A stretch of DNA of 64,000 bases from Dethiobacter sp. (GCA_020725465.1 DYEY01000003.1:1-64000); one strand, 5' to 3'. Positions 34,635 to 43,250 are shown, numbered from the stretch's first letter. The notes: a model not told the origin generated them from the sequence alone. Program-made: numbers and translations.

Positions 34635-35597
34635 CTAACCGCCAAGAAGCATTTTGCCGGCCTTTTCCAGGACCGGGCGTATTTCGCCCAGGATGCTGTC
34701 AAATAGTTCCTGTACGCTGGTCACCTCTCTCAGCAGGCCGGCGATCTGGCCGCTCATGGGCGAACCCTGCTCAATGTCGCCGTGGAGCAGGGCGCGCTCG
34801 GACCGTCCGCTGCCGATGCGTTCCAGAATTTCAGCGGCGGTCATTCCCTGGTTTTCCCAGGAAAGGATATCGGCGGCCAGGGCGTTTTTTAAGACACGGG
34901 TAGGTCCGAAAGCACGGCCGGTCACCACCGTGGCCGTATCTGTAGCTTGGGCAATGGCTTTTTTCATGTTTTCGTGGGCAGCACACTCCCTGGTCATAAT
35001 AAAGCGGGTGCCCATCTGCACTCCTTCCGCACCAAGCACAAAAGCAGCCACCAGGCCGCGGGCATCGGCGATACCGCCGGCCGCCACCACCGGAATATCC
35101 ACCGCCCGGGTTATCTGGGGGATCAGGACCATGGTGGTCACATCGTCATAGGCATTGTGGCCGCCCGCTTCCCAGCCTTCGGCCACGATGATGTCAACCC
35201 CTGCTTCCTGTGCTTTTTGCCCCAGTTTGACCGAGGGTACCACGTGGCAGACCCGGACGCCGTGTTCTTTTATATAAGACGTGAATTTTTTGGGGTTTCC
35301 GGCCGACGTTGTTATAACATCCACTTTTTCCTCCACAGCCGCTGCCACCAGCTGTTCCGCATTGGGCATTATCAGAGGGATATTGACGGCAAACGGCTTG
35401 TTTGTCAATTCCCTGGTGCGCCTGATATTAGCACGGAGGGTGTCCGGGTCTTTCCTGCCAGTGATGCAGGTGAGCTGTCCCAGGCCCCCTGCATTGGATA
35501 CGGCTGCAGCCAGCTCCGGGGTGCAGATATATACCATGCCTCCCTGTATAATGGGGTATTCAATGCCAAGCACTTCACATACCCTGGTCTTCATCAT
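34635..35597 (-). CDS. nitronate monooxygenase / FabK-like enoyl-ACP reductase family protein
   Basis: 320 aa FMN TIM barrel. GIEYPIIQGGMVYICTPELAAAVSNAGGLG at the start, ITTSAGNPKKF near 93, IIVAEGWEAGGHNAYDD near 130-150, VVAAGGIADARGLVAAFVLGAEGVQMGTRF near 165-195 bind FMN. The family covers nitronate monooxygenases, 2-nitropropane dioxygenases and FabK; sequence alone does not separate them. No fab cluster adjoins it, and propionate-3-nitronate detoxification is possible. AGGAGGT precedes the ATG (a second ATG follows directly). Confidence 0.82.
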   Translation of the reverse strand: MMKTRVCEVLGIEYPIIQGGMVYICTPELAAAVSNAGGLGQLTCITGRKDPDTLRANIRRTRELTNKPFAVNIPLIMPNAEQLVAAAVEEKVDVITTSAGNPKKFTSYIKEHGVRVCHVVPSVKLGQKAQEAGVDIIVAEGWEAGGHNAYDDVTTMVLIPQITRAVDIPVVAAGGIADARGLVAAFVLGAEGVQMGTRFIMTRECAAHENMKKAIAQATDTATVVTGRAFGPTRVLKNALAADILSWENQGMTAAEILERIGSGRSERALLHGDIEQGSPMSGQIAGLLREVTSVQELFDSILGEIRPVLEKAGKMLLGG

Positions 35598-35742
35598 GTT
35601 GTTACCTCCTTTGCGCTACTTGCCATTGTTTTCTGCAAAAAACAATGAAATCCTGCTTATCAGGCTTGCAACCGGCAGTGGTTAGAATTTTTATTGATTA
35701 TGACAATTACTACAGATTAGTAAAATTTTAACAAAAACAGTA

Positions 35743-35771
35743 TAGACAACTGTAAAAGCCGGTGTTATAAT
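35743..35771 (+). promoter_or_regulatory. promoter of the phaEC operon
   Basis: TAGACA 35743-35748, 17-base spacer, TATAAT 35766-35771. It places about 280 bases of untranslated leader before phaE. Confidence 0.6.
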
Positions 35772-36055
35772 TAAAACAAGCATGGTTTATGCCCGTGTCT
35801 TGTTTTAAAGCAACAGATTTATGCTGGAATGAAGCTTAGTTCCCCAAATACAGGTAATACGGAATATACCGACCAAGACCGGAGCACCTCTTCCCCGGCC
35901 AATGCCGGGCCAAGGGGGTGTTTTCATTTTATAGCAGTAAATGGAAATACAATTCCCTCTAAGCAAAATTTTCAGACGAAACCACACCCGGGAAAGAAAA
36001 GGTTGCCAGCGACCAAGAAACCGGTATTTCAAAAATAAACAGGGAGGAAATTATT
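35772..36055 (+). other. long untranslated leader of phaEC with hairpin and T-run
   Basis: The 458-base gap 35598-36055 contains no convincing gene. In the leader CCCGGC (35894-35899) pairs with GCCGGG (35904-35909), extended by outer CACC/GGTG pairing around 35885-35920, and is followed by GTTTTCATTTT, so it can act as a terminator or attenuator. I do not recognise a known riboswitch class in the 110 bases before it. A 69-codon ORF at 35829 lacks a ribosome site. AGGGAGG for phaE lies at 36041-36047. Confidence 0.45.
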
Positions 36056-37186
36056 ATGACCGAACAGTCCAAATCGTTTCTGGAAAGTTGGTGGGAAACC
36101 CAGGAAAAGTTTTTTGGGGTCTGGAAGGAATCCTTTGACTTTCTGCATCCCGGTAAGGTGACCGAGTTGTATGAGAAGCAGGCAGAGCTCCTGAAAGCCG
36201 TTTCCTGGCCGGGCGGTGACCTGGTCCGCTTTTACCGGGACTGGTTTAAGCAATCGACGGAAATCATGCAGGATTTTGTCAGGCAGGCCCCGGGCGGGGT
36301 AGGTACGGAAACTATGGATAAACTGCTTAAGGCGACGGAGATTTATACCAAATTACTGTCTTTCTGGCAGAGCTTTGCCGCCGGCATGCCGGGCAGGGGG
36401 GAACTGCAGGAATGGCGCCAGTTCTCCCGGACCATGCAGGAAAACTACAATAAAGTATTGGATGCCTTTTTTATGATGAATCTTCCCGAACCGGTAAAAG
36501 TGCTGGTGAAAAGCCCGTTTGAAGTGGGCGGATTATATGGGCAGGCGATGGCCAACCTGCTGCAGCCCTGGCTGGATGCTTCACCGGTTTTGCAGGATAA
36601 ATTCCAAAAAGCACTGCAGGGTGACCGGCAGGCTTACCTGGAGTTTACCAAAGCCTGGACAGAAGCTTACCAGGATTCTGCCGGCAAGTTCCTGCGCATG
36701 CCGGCCCTGGGTCTAAGCAAGGACAACATTGAAAAGATCCTGGGCAGCCTGGATTCCTTTAACAAGCTGGTTTCCGCGGTGGCCAACTTCTCCGCTGCCA
36801 TGTACCGGGTCGGTTATGAGGTCATGCAGAAACTGATGCAGAGCATGATCGAACTCTCGCAAAAAGGAGCTGCACCGGAAAGTTTTAAAGATTTCTATAA
36901 AGCCTGGTGGCAGGCCAACGAAGAAGCTTATTTCAACCTTTTCAAAACTGAAAGCTTTGCTAAGATCCTGGGTGAAATGGTGGATGCTTCCGTGACCTTT
37001 AAGAAAAAGTATGACGACCTGCTCATGGATGTTATAGGCGCCTCTTTGCCTGTGGTGACCAACAGGGAGATGGACAGCCTGGCCAAGGCTGTCTATGAGC
37101 TGAAAAAAAATCAGAAGCAACAGGCCAAAAAGATAGAAGAGCTGGCTAAAGCGGTGGAGAGCCTGAAATTGAAGGAGGAGCAGTAA
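36056..37186 (+). CDS. phaE: class III polyhydroxyalkanoate synthase subunit PhaE
   Basis: 376 aa, acidic and strongly helical, with Trp/Phe-rich N-terminus (SFLESWWETQEKFFGVWKESFDF) and a conserved core around 140-250 (FMMNLPEPVKVLVKSPFEVGGLYGQ). The C-terminal 40 residues are a coiled coil (AVYELKKNQKQQAKKIEELAKAVESLKLKE). PhaE has no catalytic residues but activates PhaC in class III synthases. It is 2 bp from phaC. Confidence 0.85.
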   Translation: MTEQSKSFLESWWETQEKFFGVWKESFDFLHPGKVTELYEKQAELLKAVSWPGGDLVRFYRDWFKQSTEIMQDFVRQAPGGVGTETMDKLLKATEIYTKLLSFWQSFAAGMPGRGELQEWRQFSRTMQENYNKVLDAFFMMNLPEPVKVLVKSPFEVGGLYGQAMANLLQPWLDASPVLQDKFQKALQGDRQAYLEFTKAWTEAYQDSAGKFLRMPALGLSKDNIEKILGSLDSFNKLVSAVANFSAAMYRVGYEVMQKLMQSMIELSQKGAAPESFKDFYKAWWQANEEAYFNLFKTESFAKILGEMVDASVTFKKKYDDLLMDVIGASLPVVTNREMDSLAKAVYELKKNQKQQAKKIEELAKAVESLKLKEEQ

Positions 37187-37188
37187 GC

Positions 37189-38316
37189 ATGACTTTACCG
37201 CTGGGATTTAACCTGATGAAAACCCTGGACGAGATGGTGATTGCAAACCGGAAGCTGATGGACGGCCTTAACACAATGCTTTCCATCAGCGATGTCGAAG
37301 TTGCGCTCACTCCCAAAGAACTGGTCTATGGGGAAGACAAAGTCACCCTCTGGCACTACCTGCCCAAGGCGGAAAAAATCAGTGCAGTTCCCACCCTTAT
37401 TGTGTATGCCCTGGTGAACCGCCAGTACATGATGGACCTGCAGCAGGACAAAAGCGTAATCAGCCGCTGGCTGGAGTTGGGGCTGGACGTTTATATAATC
37501 GACTGGGGTTATCCGGACAAGATGGATAAGTACCTGACCCTGGAGGATTATATCGACGGCTACATTGACCATGCGGTTGATGTGATACGGGAAAGAAGCG
37601 GGCAGGATAAGATTAACCTGCTGGGAGTCTGCCAGGGCGGCACCTTCAGCGTCATCTACAGCGCCCTTTACCCGGAGAAAGTAAGGAACCTGGTGACTAT
37701 GGTCACCCCGGTGGACTTTTCCATCGAAGACGGCCTGCTTTTTATCTGGAGCAAGCACATGAACGTGGACAATTTGGTGGATGCATTTGGAGTGGTGCCC
37801 GGCAGCTTCATGAACACCGGTTTCCTGATGTTAAAACCTTTCCAGCTGATGCTGGACAAATACATGGGCTTCCTGGAAAACCTGGACAAACCGGAGGCAG
37901 TGAGGGAATTCCTGCGTATGGAAAAATGGATTTTCGACAGCCCGGCCCAGGCGGGAGAGGCTTTCCGCAAGTTTATCAAGGACCTCTTCCAGGACAACTT
38001 GCTGATCCAGAACAAACTGGAGCTAGGCGGGCGCACGGTTAACCTGAAAAACATAACCATGCCGCTCTTAAACGTTTTTGCCGAACAGGACCACCTGGTG
38101 CCACCGGCCTCCAGCAAGCCGCTGAACGACGCTGTCGCCAGTACCGACAAAGACATGATTTCTTTCCCCGGTGGTCACATCGGCATCTACGTCAGTTCAC
38201 GGTCGCAAAAAGACGTCGCCCCCTCCGTAGCCCGGTGGTTAAACGAGAGAAGCATTGACAGAGATGCCGCACCCCAGCCGCGCAAGGGGCCGGAAAGAAG
38301 GAGTGCCAAAACATAA
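37189..38316 (+). CDS. phaC: class III polyhydroxyalkanoate synthase subunit PhaC
   Basis: 375 aa alpha/beta-hydrolase. The lipase-like box GVCQGG places the acyl-carrying cysteine at C148; the catalytic Asp lies in FAEQDHLVPP (about 303) and His in FPGGHIGIYV (about 330). PTLIVYALVNRQYMMDL and DVYIIDWGYPD are class III features. Polymerises (R)-3-hydroxyacyl-CoA into storage granules with PhaE. The basic C-terminal tail after about 355 is longer than the catalytic fold. No phaA, phaB or phasin adjoins, although an SDR and crotonase occur 8-9 kb away. Confidence 0.92.
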   Translation: MTLPLGFNLMKTLDEMVIANRKLMDGLNTMLSISDVEVALTPKELVYGEDKVTLWHYLPKAEKISAVPTLIVYALVNRQYMMDLQQDKSVISRWLELGLDVYIIDWGYPDKMDKYLTLEDYIDGYIDHAVDVIRERSGQDKINLLGVCQGGTFSVIYSALYPEKVRNLVTMVTPVDFSIEDGLLFIWSKHMNVDNLVDAFGVVPGSFMNTGFLMLKPFQLMLDKYMGFLENLDKPEAVREFLRMEKWIFDSPAQAGEAFRKFIKDLFQDNLLIQNKLELGGRTVNLKNITMPLLNVFAEQDHLVPPASSKPLNDAVASTDKDMISFPGGHIGIYVSSRSQKDVAPSVARWLNERSIDRDAAPQPRKGPERRSAKT

Positions 38317-38320
38317 AAAT

Positions 38321-38355
38321 AAAGGGTGCCCCGCGGGGCACCCTTTATAAGTTTT
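38321..38355. terminator. bidirectional terminator between phaC and methyltransferase
   Basis: AAAGGGTGCCCC 38321-38332, GC, GGGGCACCCTTT 38335-38346: a 12-bp perfect stem with A-rich sequence before and T-rich sequence after, serving the convergent genes on both sides. Confidence 0.88.
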
Positions 38356-38361
38356 TGATTT

Positions 38362-39036
38362 TTACTTTTCCAGGATCAGAAAGATACTTGATTCGTCCAC
38401 TTCCTCTATCCGGTAACTGTATCCTGAGTTCTGCCCCAGCTTCTCCAAAGCATCCTGCGAAAAGGTGGTGGCTGTAAACCCGTCTTTGCACACAATGTTG
38501 CCGTCCCTGGTTTTTTCCATGTCTATTCCACCGAGGAGCCCCTTATCCGCCTGTTCCTGAAACCAAGCCAGCCTGTGCTCCCAGAACTTGTGGCTGTAAC
38601 TGCTGAAATAAGCCCTTCCACCGGGGACGAGAACCTTCATGCCCTGTTCAATAAGGTTTGGCGCGCCTCTCCCCCTGATGGCGGAAAGCCCGTTCTGCAG
38701 GCACAGCACCACGTCAAACTCCGGGTTCAGCTTTAAATCATGGGCATCCATCACCAAAAGGCGGCAGTTGGGAAAACTCTTTAAATACTCCTTGCCAAAT
38801 TCCACGGAATCGGCCGAGATATCCACCCCTACAGCCGACGCAACACAGGGCGCCAGTTCTTTTAATATGCGCCCGTAACCGGCTCCCAGCTCCAGGATTT
38901 TTTCCCGCCCGTGCAGTTGCCGGCGGACAAAATCGATTTCCGCCTCCAGGTACTGCTTAACTCTTGTGATTTCGGTCTGGTAAACCTGGTACAGTTTCAT
39001 GGAGTTAAGTTTTTCGGCATAATAATTTTTTCCCAT
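38362..39036 (-). CDS. class I SAM-dependent methyltransferase
   Basis: 224 aa Rossmann-type methyltransferase. Motif I ILELGAGYGRILKEL at about 47-61 binds SAM, VGVDIS (about 69-74) holds the acidic residue for the ribose, MDAHDL and DVVLCLQNGLSAI follow. GGAGGGGG lies before ATG. No target-recognition domain is apparent; small-molecule methylation is likely. Divergent from the RNA methyltransferase next to it. Confidence 0.8.
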   Translation of the reverse strand: MGKNYYAEKLNSMKLYQVYQTEITRVKQYLEAEIDFVRRQLHGREKILELGAGYGRILKELAPCVASAVGVDISADSVEFGKEYLKSFPNCRLLVMDAHDLKLNPEFDVVLCLQNGLSAIRGRGAPNLIEQGMKVLVPGGRAYFSSYSHKFWEHRLAWFQEQADKGLLGGIDMEKTRDGNIVCKDGFTATTFSQDALEKLGQNSGYSYRIEEVDESSIFLILEK

Positions 39037-39217
39037 TATAAAACCCCCTCCGGCCAGGAACGGTGACCCTGCCCTGATTGTAATTAAAACGTGTCAACAA
39101 AGCATCGGGAAAATAACCGTTTCCGGAAAAATCAGGCAGGGTTGACAAATGCTCTCCTTTGGTTAAACATATCTGTTAGGGAAATATACAAAAAAAGTGC
39201 TTAAATGGAGTTGAATC

Positions 39218-40387
39218 ATGGGCAAAATCGAGTTGATTGCCACCGCTGCCTTCGGCCTGGAAGCGGTGGTGGCCAAAGAACTGAAAAACCTGGGTTACAA
39301 AGACCAGATGCCGGAGAACGGCCGGGTCACTTTTTCCGGCGACGAAGAAGCCGTTTGCCGCACCAACCTGTGGCTGCGTTCCGCCGACCGCGTCCTGGTC
39401 AAAATGGGCGAGTTTGACGCCCTGTCTTTTGAGGAACTGTTTGAGCGTACCAAAGCACTGCCCTGGGACGACTGGCTGCCGGAAAACGCCGAATTTCCAG
39501 TCACAGGCAAATCGGTCAAGTCAAAGCTTTTCAGTGTCCCTGACTGCCAGGCCATCGTGAAGAAGGCGGTGGTGGAAAAAATGAAGCAGAAGTACCGCCG
39601 GCAGTGGTTCGAAGAAAACGGTCCACGCTACCGGATTGAGGTGGGCCTGCTCAAAGACCGGGCTACCATTACCATCGACACCAGCGGTGTTGGCCTGCAC
39701 AAACGGGGTTACCGGGAACTGACCGCGACAGCGCCGCTCCGGGAAACCCTGGCTGCCGGGATGGTGATGCTGAGCAACTGGCCGGCTGACCGGGTCTTGG
39801 CCGACCCATTCTGCGGGTCAGGCACCATCCTGGTGGAAGCGGCCCTGATCGCCCTGAATATCGCACCCGGCCTGCGCCGGCAGTTTGACGCCGGACACTG
39901 GCCTAACATTCCCCAAAAGTACTGGCAGAAAGCCAGGGAAGAAGCACAAAGCCTGGCCGTTAAGGACCGGAAGCTGCGCCTTTTTGGCACCGACAGCGAT
40001 GAAAAAGTGCTGAGCCTGGCCCGCCACCACGCCCGCAAAGCCGGAGTCGAAGATCAAATTCACTTCCAACAGCAGAAATTTGCAAACTTCCGCTCCCGCT
40101 TCCAATACGGCTATATCATCTGCAACCCGCCTTACGGCGAGCGCATGGGAGAAGTAAGTGAAGCTGAGGAAATCTACCGCCAGATGCGGGAGGTTTTTAA
40201 AAAACTGCCCACCTGGACCTTCTGCATAATCACTTCCCACCCGGGTTTTGAAAAAATCTTTGGTCGCCCCGCCGGGAAAAAAAGAAAGCTCTACAACGGC
40301 CGCCTCCAGTGCAATTACTACCAGTACCGCGGCCCCGACCCTCCTGGCACTCCCTTGCGGGCGGGTGTCACACCCCCGTCCCCCTGA
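39218..40387 (+). CDS. THUMP-domain RNA guanine methyltransferase (RlmL N-terminal/TrmN-like)
   Basis: 389 aa. Residues about 1-165 combine a ferredoxin-like and THUMP region (IELIATAAFGLEAVVAKELKNLG; PVTGKSVKSKLFSVPDCQ), and 170-370 form the methyltransferase: HKRGYRELTATAPLRETLAAGM, LADPFCGSGTILVEAALIA (motif I) and the N2-guanine signature NPPYGER (about 305). Probably makes m2G in 23S rRNA or tRNA. The last 17 residues (after QYRG) are encoded by a G-rich intergenic repeat and its stop lies inside the repeat, so the native C-terminus was probably altered. Confidence 0.88.
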   Translation: MGKIELIATAAFGLEAVVAKELKNLGYKDQMPENGRVTFSGDEEAVCRTNLWLRSADRVLVKMGEFDALSFEELFERTKALPWDDWLPENAEFPVTGKSVKSKLFSVPDCQAIVKKAVVEKMKQKYRRQWFEENGPRYRIEVGLLKDRATITIDTSGVGLHKRGYRELTATAPLRETLAAGMVMLSNWPADRVLADPFCGSGTILVEAALIALNIAPGLRRQFDAGHWPNIPQKYWQKAREEAQSLAVKDRKLRLFGTDSDEKVLSLARHHARKAGVEDQIHFQQQKFANFRSRFQYGYIICNPPYGERMGEVSEAEEIYRQMREVFKKLPTWTFCIITSHPGFEKIFGRPAGKKRKLYNGRLQCNYYQYRGPDPPGTPLRAGVTPPSP

Positions 40388-40390
40388 CAC
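40363..40390. repeat. G-rich intergenic repeat, copy 2 (inverted relative to copy 1)
   Basis: 40373-40390 is the exact reverse complement of GTGTCAGGGGGACGGGGG at 31138-31155; GGGTGTCA at 40363-40370 completes the terminal inverted repeat. Like copy 1 it sits between convergent gene ends, here overlapping the methyltransferase stop. Confidence 0.75.
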
Positions 40391-40400
40391 CCCCCGTCTC

Positions 40401-41525
40401 CTAAAAGCGGCCTTTTTCCAGGGCTATTCTCATCATCTGTTCTTTTTTGTTTTTGGGCGGGACGTGGATTTCCCGGCGCTGGCGGAAATAAATTGCTGAT
40501 TTTTGGCAGCTTCGGATACAGGCGCCGCAGCCGATGCAGCGCTTTTCGTCCAGGATGGCTTTTTTGCTTTTGGGGTTGCCGGCTTCTGTTTCCACAACAT
40601 TGAGGGCTTCAATGTGACACTTTTTGGCGCAGCGGCCGCAGCCGGTACAGGCCTCCGTATCTATGGCCACGATAAAGTTGCTGGGATGGACCGACATCCG
40701 GCTGTGGTCCTCTTTCATGCTGCGCAGGACGCCACAGCAGCAGCCGCAGCAGTGGCAGATGTAGGCCGGTCTTTTTTGCACGTTGTCGCCCAGGTGTACC
40801 AGGCCCAGTTCTTCGGTGCGCTCCAACACCCGCAGCAGGTCATCCACTGTGGCCGGGCGGGCGAAGCCGCGCCTGATCAGCCACTCCGAAGCCACGCCAA
40901 GAGAGGTGCACACGTCCTCCACCGGGGCATCGCAGGCTGTACCCAGGTGTGCTTTCTGGTGGCGGCAGTAGCACATGGCCAGGGCACCGCCGCCGGCATC
41001 GCGGATCATCTGCGAAGCTTTTTCATAGTCCAGGACCTCGGTTTCCACTTCCACCGGCATCAGGCTTTCGTAGGCCCAGGTCTGAAACATTTTGGTCTGG
41101 CCGCCGAAGAACTCTTCAGCCACCCCCTGTTCGTGGTGGTACTTTTCAAAAAGCTCCGCCAGTTCCGGCAACGGCAGGGGACCGCCGGTACGCATGAAGG
41201 TATATTCCATGAAGCCGATTACCATAGGTGAAAGCATGTAATAGGTGTTGCCGTCCCGCTGAAAGTCAACCACCAGGCCTTTCCCCGCCATGTCTTCCAG
41301 GTGGCCGAGGAGCTCCTTTTCCGAAAGCCCCGTGGCTGCGATGATCCTGTCCAGCGTGGTGATATGGAAAGGAAACTGACTGCCAATCCTGGCCTCCTCT
41401 TCGGTAAAAATAATCTGGAGTATTTGCAGGAGCGTCTCGGTTAAAGGCGCCCCCACCGGATTTTTATGCAGCCTGTGGGCCAGTGCACGGTAAACTTCTT
41501 CTTTGGCTATCCCCAGGTGACCCAA
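40401..41525 (-). CDS. winged-helix / 4Fe-4S ferredoxin-domain protein
   Basis: 374 aa, multidomain. Residues about 20-115 resemble a winged helix (LDRIIAATGLSEKELLGHLEDMAGKGLVVDF, YYMLSP). The middle holds Cys-rich CYCRHQKAHLGTAC (about 184-197) and CHCCGCCCG (about 257-265). Two 4Fe-4S motifs, CTGCGRCAKKC and CIGCGACIRSC, lie near 292-340. TTG start with GGAGGAG before it. The promoter carries the palindrome also found at marR. Probably a redox sensor or electron carrier; I know no tested function. Confidence 0.75.
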   Translation of the reverse strand: MGHLGIAKEEVYRALAHRLHKNPVGAPLTETLLQILQIIFTEEEARIGSQFPFHITTLDRIIAATGLSEKELLGHLEDMAGKGLVVDFQRDGNTYYMLSPMVIGFMEYTFMRTGGPLPLPELAELFEKYHHEQGVAEEFFGGQTKMFQTWAYESLMPVEVETEVLDYEKASQMIRDAGGGALAMCYCRHQKAHLGTACDAPVEDVCTSLGVASEWLIRRGFARPATVDDLLRVLERTEELGLVHLGDNVQKRPAYICHCCGCCCGVLRSMKEDHSRMSVHPSNFIVAIDTEACTGCGRCAKKCHIEALNVVETEAGNPKSKKAILDEKRCIGCGACIRSCQKSAIYFRQRREIHVPPKNKKEQMMRIALEKGRF

Positions 41526-41558
41526 AATATCTCCTCCCCGGTTATTTTTTAGATATTA

Positions 41559-41601
41559 TTTGTATACAAAAATTTTACTTCATAAAGCATTTTCACGTCA
41601 A
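41559..41601 (-). promoter_or_regulatory. promoter and MarR-type operator of the Fe-S protein gene
   Basis: Minus strand: TTGACG (41601-41596), 18 bases, TAAAAT (41577-41572), then the palindrome TTTGTATACAAA (41570-41559) directly downstream of the -10. Sequence and position match the operator at 43777-43788. Confidence 0.7.
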
Positions 41602-41665
41602 CCAAATATTCTGTTTGCGGAAGCGGCCAGGTAATGTAAAATCTATCTGAGGAGGTGGGACCCGG

Positions 41666-42334
41666 ATGTACGAAACCATCCTTTTTGACCTGGATGGCAC
41701 TCTGACCGACCCGGCAACGGGAATAACCAGGTCAATCCGGTACGCGTTGGCCAGGTTTGGTATCATCGAGGATGACAGTGAGAAATTAAAGAAATTTATC
41801 GGCCCGCCGCTGGTTGCCTCTTTTATCAATTATTACGATTTCAGCACTGAGCAAGCCAGGCAGGCGGTGGAATATTACCGGGTGTACTTCGGTGAAAAGG
41901 GTATATTTGAGAACACGGTTTTCCCTGGCATCACCCGCCTGCTGGATGAACTGCAAAAAGCCTGTAAGCGTCTTTTTGTGGCCACTTCCAAGCCCACCGT
42001 CTACGCCAAAAGGATAACCGACCATTTTGGCCTGACCGGCTATTTCACCGGTGTGGTGGGTAGCAACCTGGACGGCAGCCGGGTGGACAAGGCCGAAATA
42101 ATCAGGTACATCCTGCAGGAATATCCCGGTGTGGGTAAAAGCGGGACAGTGATGGTGGGTGACCGGGAGCATGATATAATCGGCGCCCGTCAAAACGGGA
42201 TTGCCGCCATTGCGGTGGCTTACGGCTATGGTACCGCGGAAGAACTGGTTTCGGCCGGGCCCGACCACCTGGCGGAATCAGTGGCGCGGTTGCAGCAACT
42301 GCTGGTACCGCACCCTTTGGAATGGGGCGAATAG
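41666..42334 (+). CDS. HAD-family phosphatase (phosphoglycolate/pyrophosphatase PpaX-like)
   Basis: 222 aa. Motif I FDLDGTLTDPATGI (residues 6-19), motif II VATSKP near 110, Lys in VYAKRI region, motif IV MVGDREHDIIGAR near 165-178. The cap is the small helical C1 type. GAGGAGGT precedes ATG. Resembles Gph/PpaX; substrate specificity not predictable. Not closely similar to the HAD protein at 21760. Confidence 0.82.
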   Translation: MYETILFDLDGTLTDPATGITRSIRYALARFGIIEDDSEKLKKFIGPPLVASFINYYDFSTEQARQAVEYYRVYFGEKGIFENTVFPGITRLLDELQKACKRLFVATSKPTVYAKRITDHFGLTGYFTGVVGSNLDGSRVDKAEIIRYILQEYPGVGKSGTVMVGDREHDIIGARQNGIAAIAVAYGYGTAEELVSAGPDHLAESVARLQQLLVPHPLEWGE

Positions 42335-42351
42335 TGTGAGAGGATTAGTTA

Positions 42352-42405
42352 TTGACATATGCTCATAATCAGTTGTATAATATAAACATAACGGGCATAT
42401 GCTCA
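42352..42405 (+). promoter_or_regulatory. promoter flanked by direct repeats upstream of the NifX-like operon
   Basis: TTGACA 42352-42357, 18 bases, TATAAT 42376-42381. CATATGCTCA occurs twice, at 42356-42365 (overlapping the -35) and 42396-42405 (start region), exactly 40 bases apart or about four helical turns. This looks like a paired operator; DUF134 encoded in the operon is a candidate binder. Confidence 0.65.
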
Positions 42406-42425
42406 ATATTAAAGGAGGTCTGCAC

Positions 42426-42824
42426 ATGATTATCGCCCTGCCCAGCAGCGACGGCAAAACTATTGAAGGCCATTTTGGCCGTGCCCGCCTTTTTGTGGTT
42501 TTTGAGACTGACAACGGAGCCATAGTAAAAAAAGAAATCCGGCACAAACTTTTCGGGCATCACCACGACGAGGACTGTCACTCCCACAGCGGCAGCGCCG
42601 GCAGCGGGCACCACAGCCACAGTCATGCCGAAGTAATTAGAACTTTGCAGAATGTGGACCTGGTGATAGCCGGCGGTCTGGGCAGAAAAATGTACGAAGA
42701 CCTGCTCTCCGCAGGTATCGTGGTCCTGGTTACCGGGGAGACCGGTTGCGAGGACGCGGTGAACAGTTTTCTGAAAGGGACCCTAACGCAGCGTCCCACC
42801 GGTGTCTGCGGCTGCGGTCACTGA
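42426..42824 (+). CDS. NifX/NifB-associated (dinitrogenase Fe-Mo cofactor type) protein with His-rich insert
   Basis: 132 aa of the MTH1175/NifX-like fold: IALPSSDGKTIEGHFGRARLFVVFE at the start and VDLVIAGGLGRKMYEDLLSAGI near 80-101. Between them is a metal-binding-like insert (HHHDEDCHSHSG, GHHSHSHAE, about 46-70) and the C-terminus ends GVCGCGH. AAAGGAGGT is 5 bases before ATG 42426. Members outside nitrogen fixation bind Fe-S or Mo clusters of unknown use; no nif genes occur here. Followed directly by DUF134 and DUF5320 genes, a recurrent trio in anaerobes. Confidence 0.82.
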   Translation: MIIALPSSDGKTIEGHFGRARLFVVFETDNGAIVKKEIRHKLFGHHHDEDCHSHSGSAGSGHHSHSHAEVIRTLQNVDLVIAGGLGRKMYEDLLSAGIVVLVTGETGCEDAVNSFLKGTLTQRPTGVCGCGH

Positions 42825-42828
42825 TTAT

Positions 42829-43236
42829 ATGCCAAGGCCACCAAAGTGCCGCAGAGTACAGTTTGAACCGCAGTTCACCTATTTCAAGCCTGCCGGTGTT
42901 CCCAAACAAGAACTGGAGGAGCTGGTGCTGTCGGTGGAAGAGATTGAGGCTATCCGCCTTAAAGACAGGGAGGGGCTGGAACAGGAGGAGTGCGCCGGCA
43001 GGATGCAGGTGTCAAGGCCCACTTTCCAGCGGATTCTCGCCGGTGCCCGCAGCAAACTGGCCGAAGCCATCATTGAAGGCAAGGCCATCAAAGTGGAAGG
43101 CGGTAACTACCGCATTGCCGCCGGCCAATTTGTCTGCAGCCGGTGCCGGGGTAGTATTGAGACTGCCTGCCAACGGGGGCGCAGGCGCAGTATGGTGTGT
43201 CCGCAGTGCGAACCCACAGCTCCCGATTCTTGCTGA
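42829..43236 (+). CDS. DUF134 family putative DNA-binding protein
   Basis: 135 aa. MPRPPKCRRVQFEPQFTYFKPAG is the family start, followed by a sigma-region-4-like helix-turn-helix (VLSVEEIEAIRLKDREGLEQEECAGRMQVSRPTFQRIL, about 38-75). The C-terminus has CSRCRG and CPQC pairs that could bind zinc or Fe-S. Start ATG lacks a clear ribosome site and lies 4 bp after the previous stop, so translation is likely coupled. Candidate regulator of its own operon. Confidence 0.82.
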   Translation: MPRPPKCRRVQFEPQFTYFKPAGVPKQELEELVLSVEEIEAIRLKDREGLEQEECAGRMQVSRPTFQRILAGARSKLAEAIIEGKAIKVEGGNYRIAAGQFVCSRCRGSIETACQRGRRRSMVCPQCEPTAPDSC

Positions 43237-43250
43237 AAGGAGGGTTTACC

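Noticed and set aside
35829-36038. 69-codon ORF in the phaE leader
   Set aside because: No ribosome site, composition unlike proteins, and it covers the hairpin of the leader.
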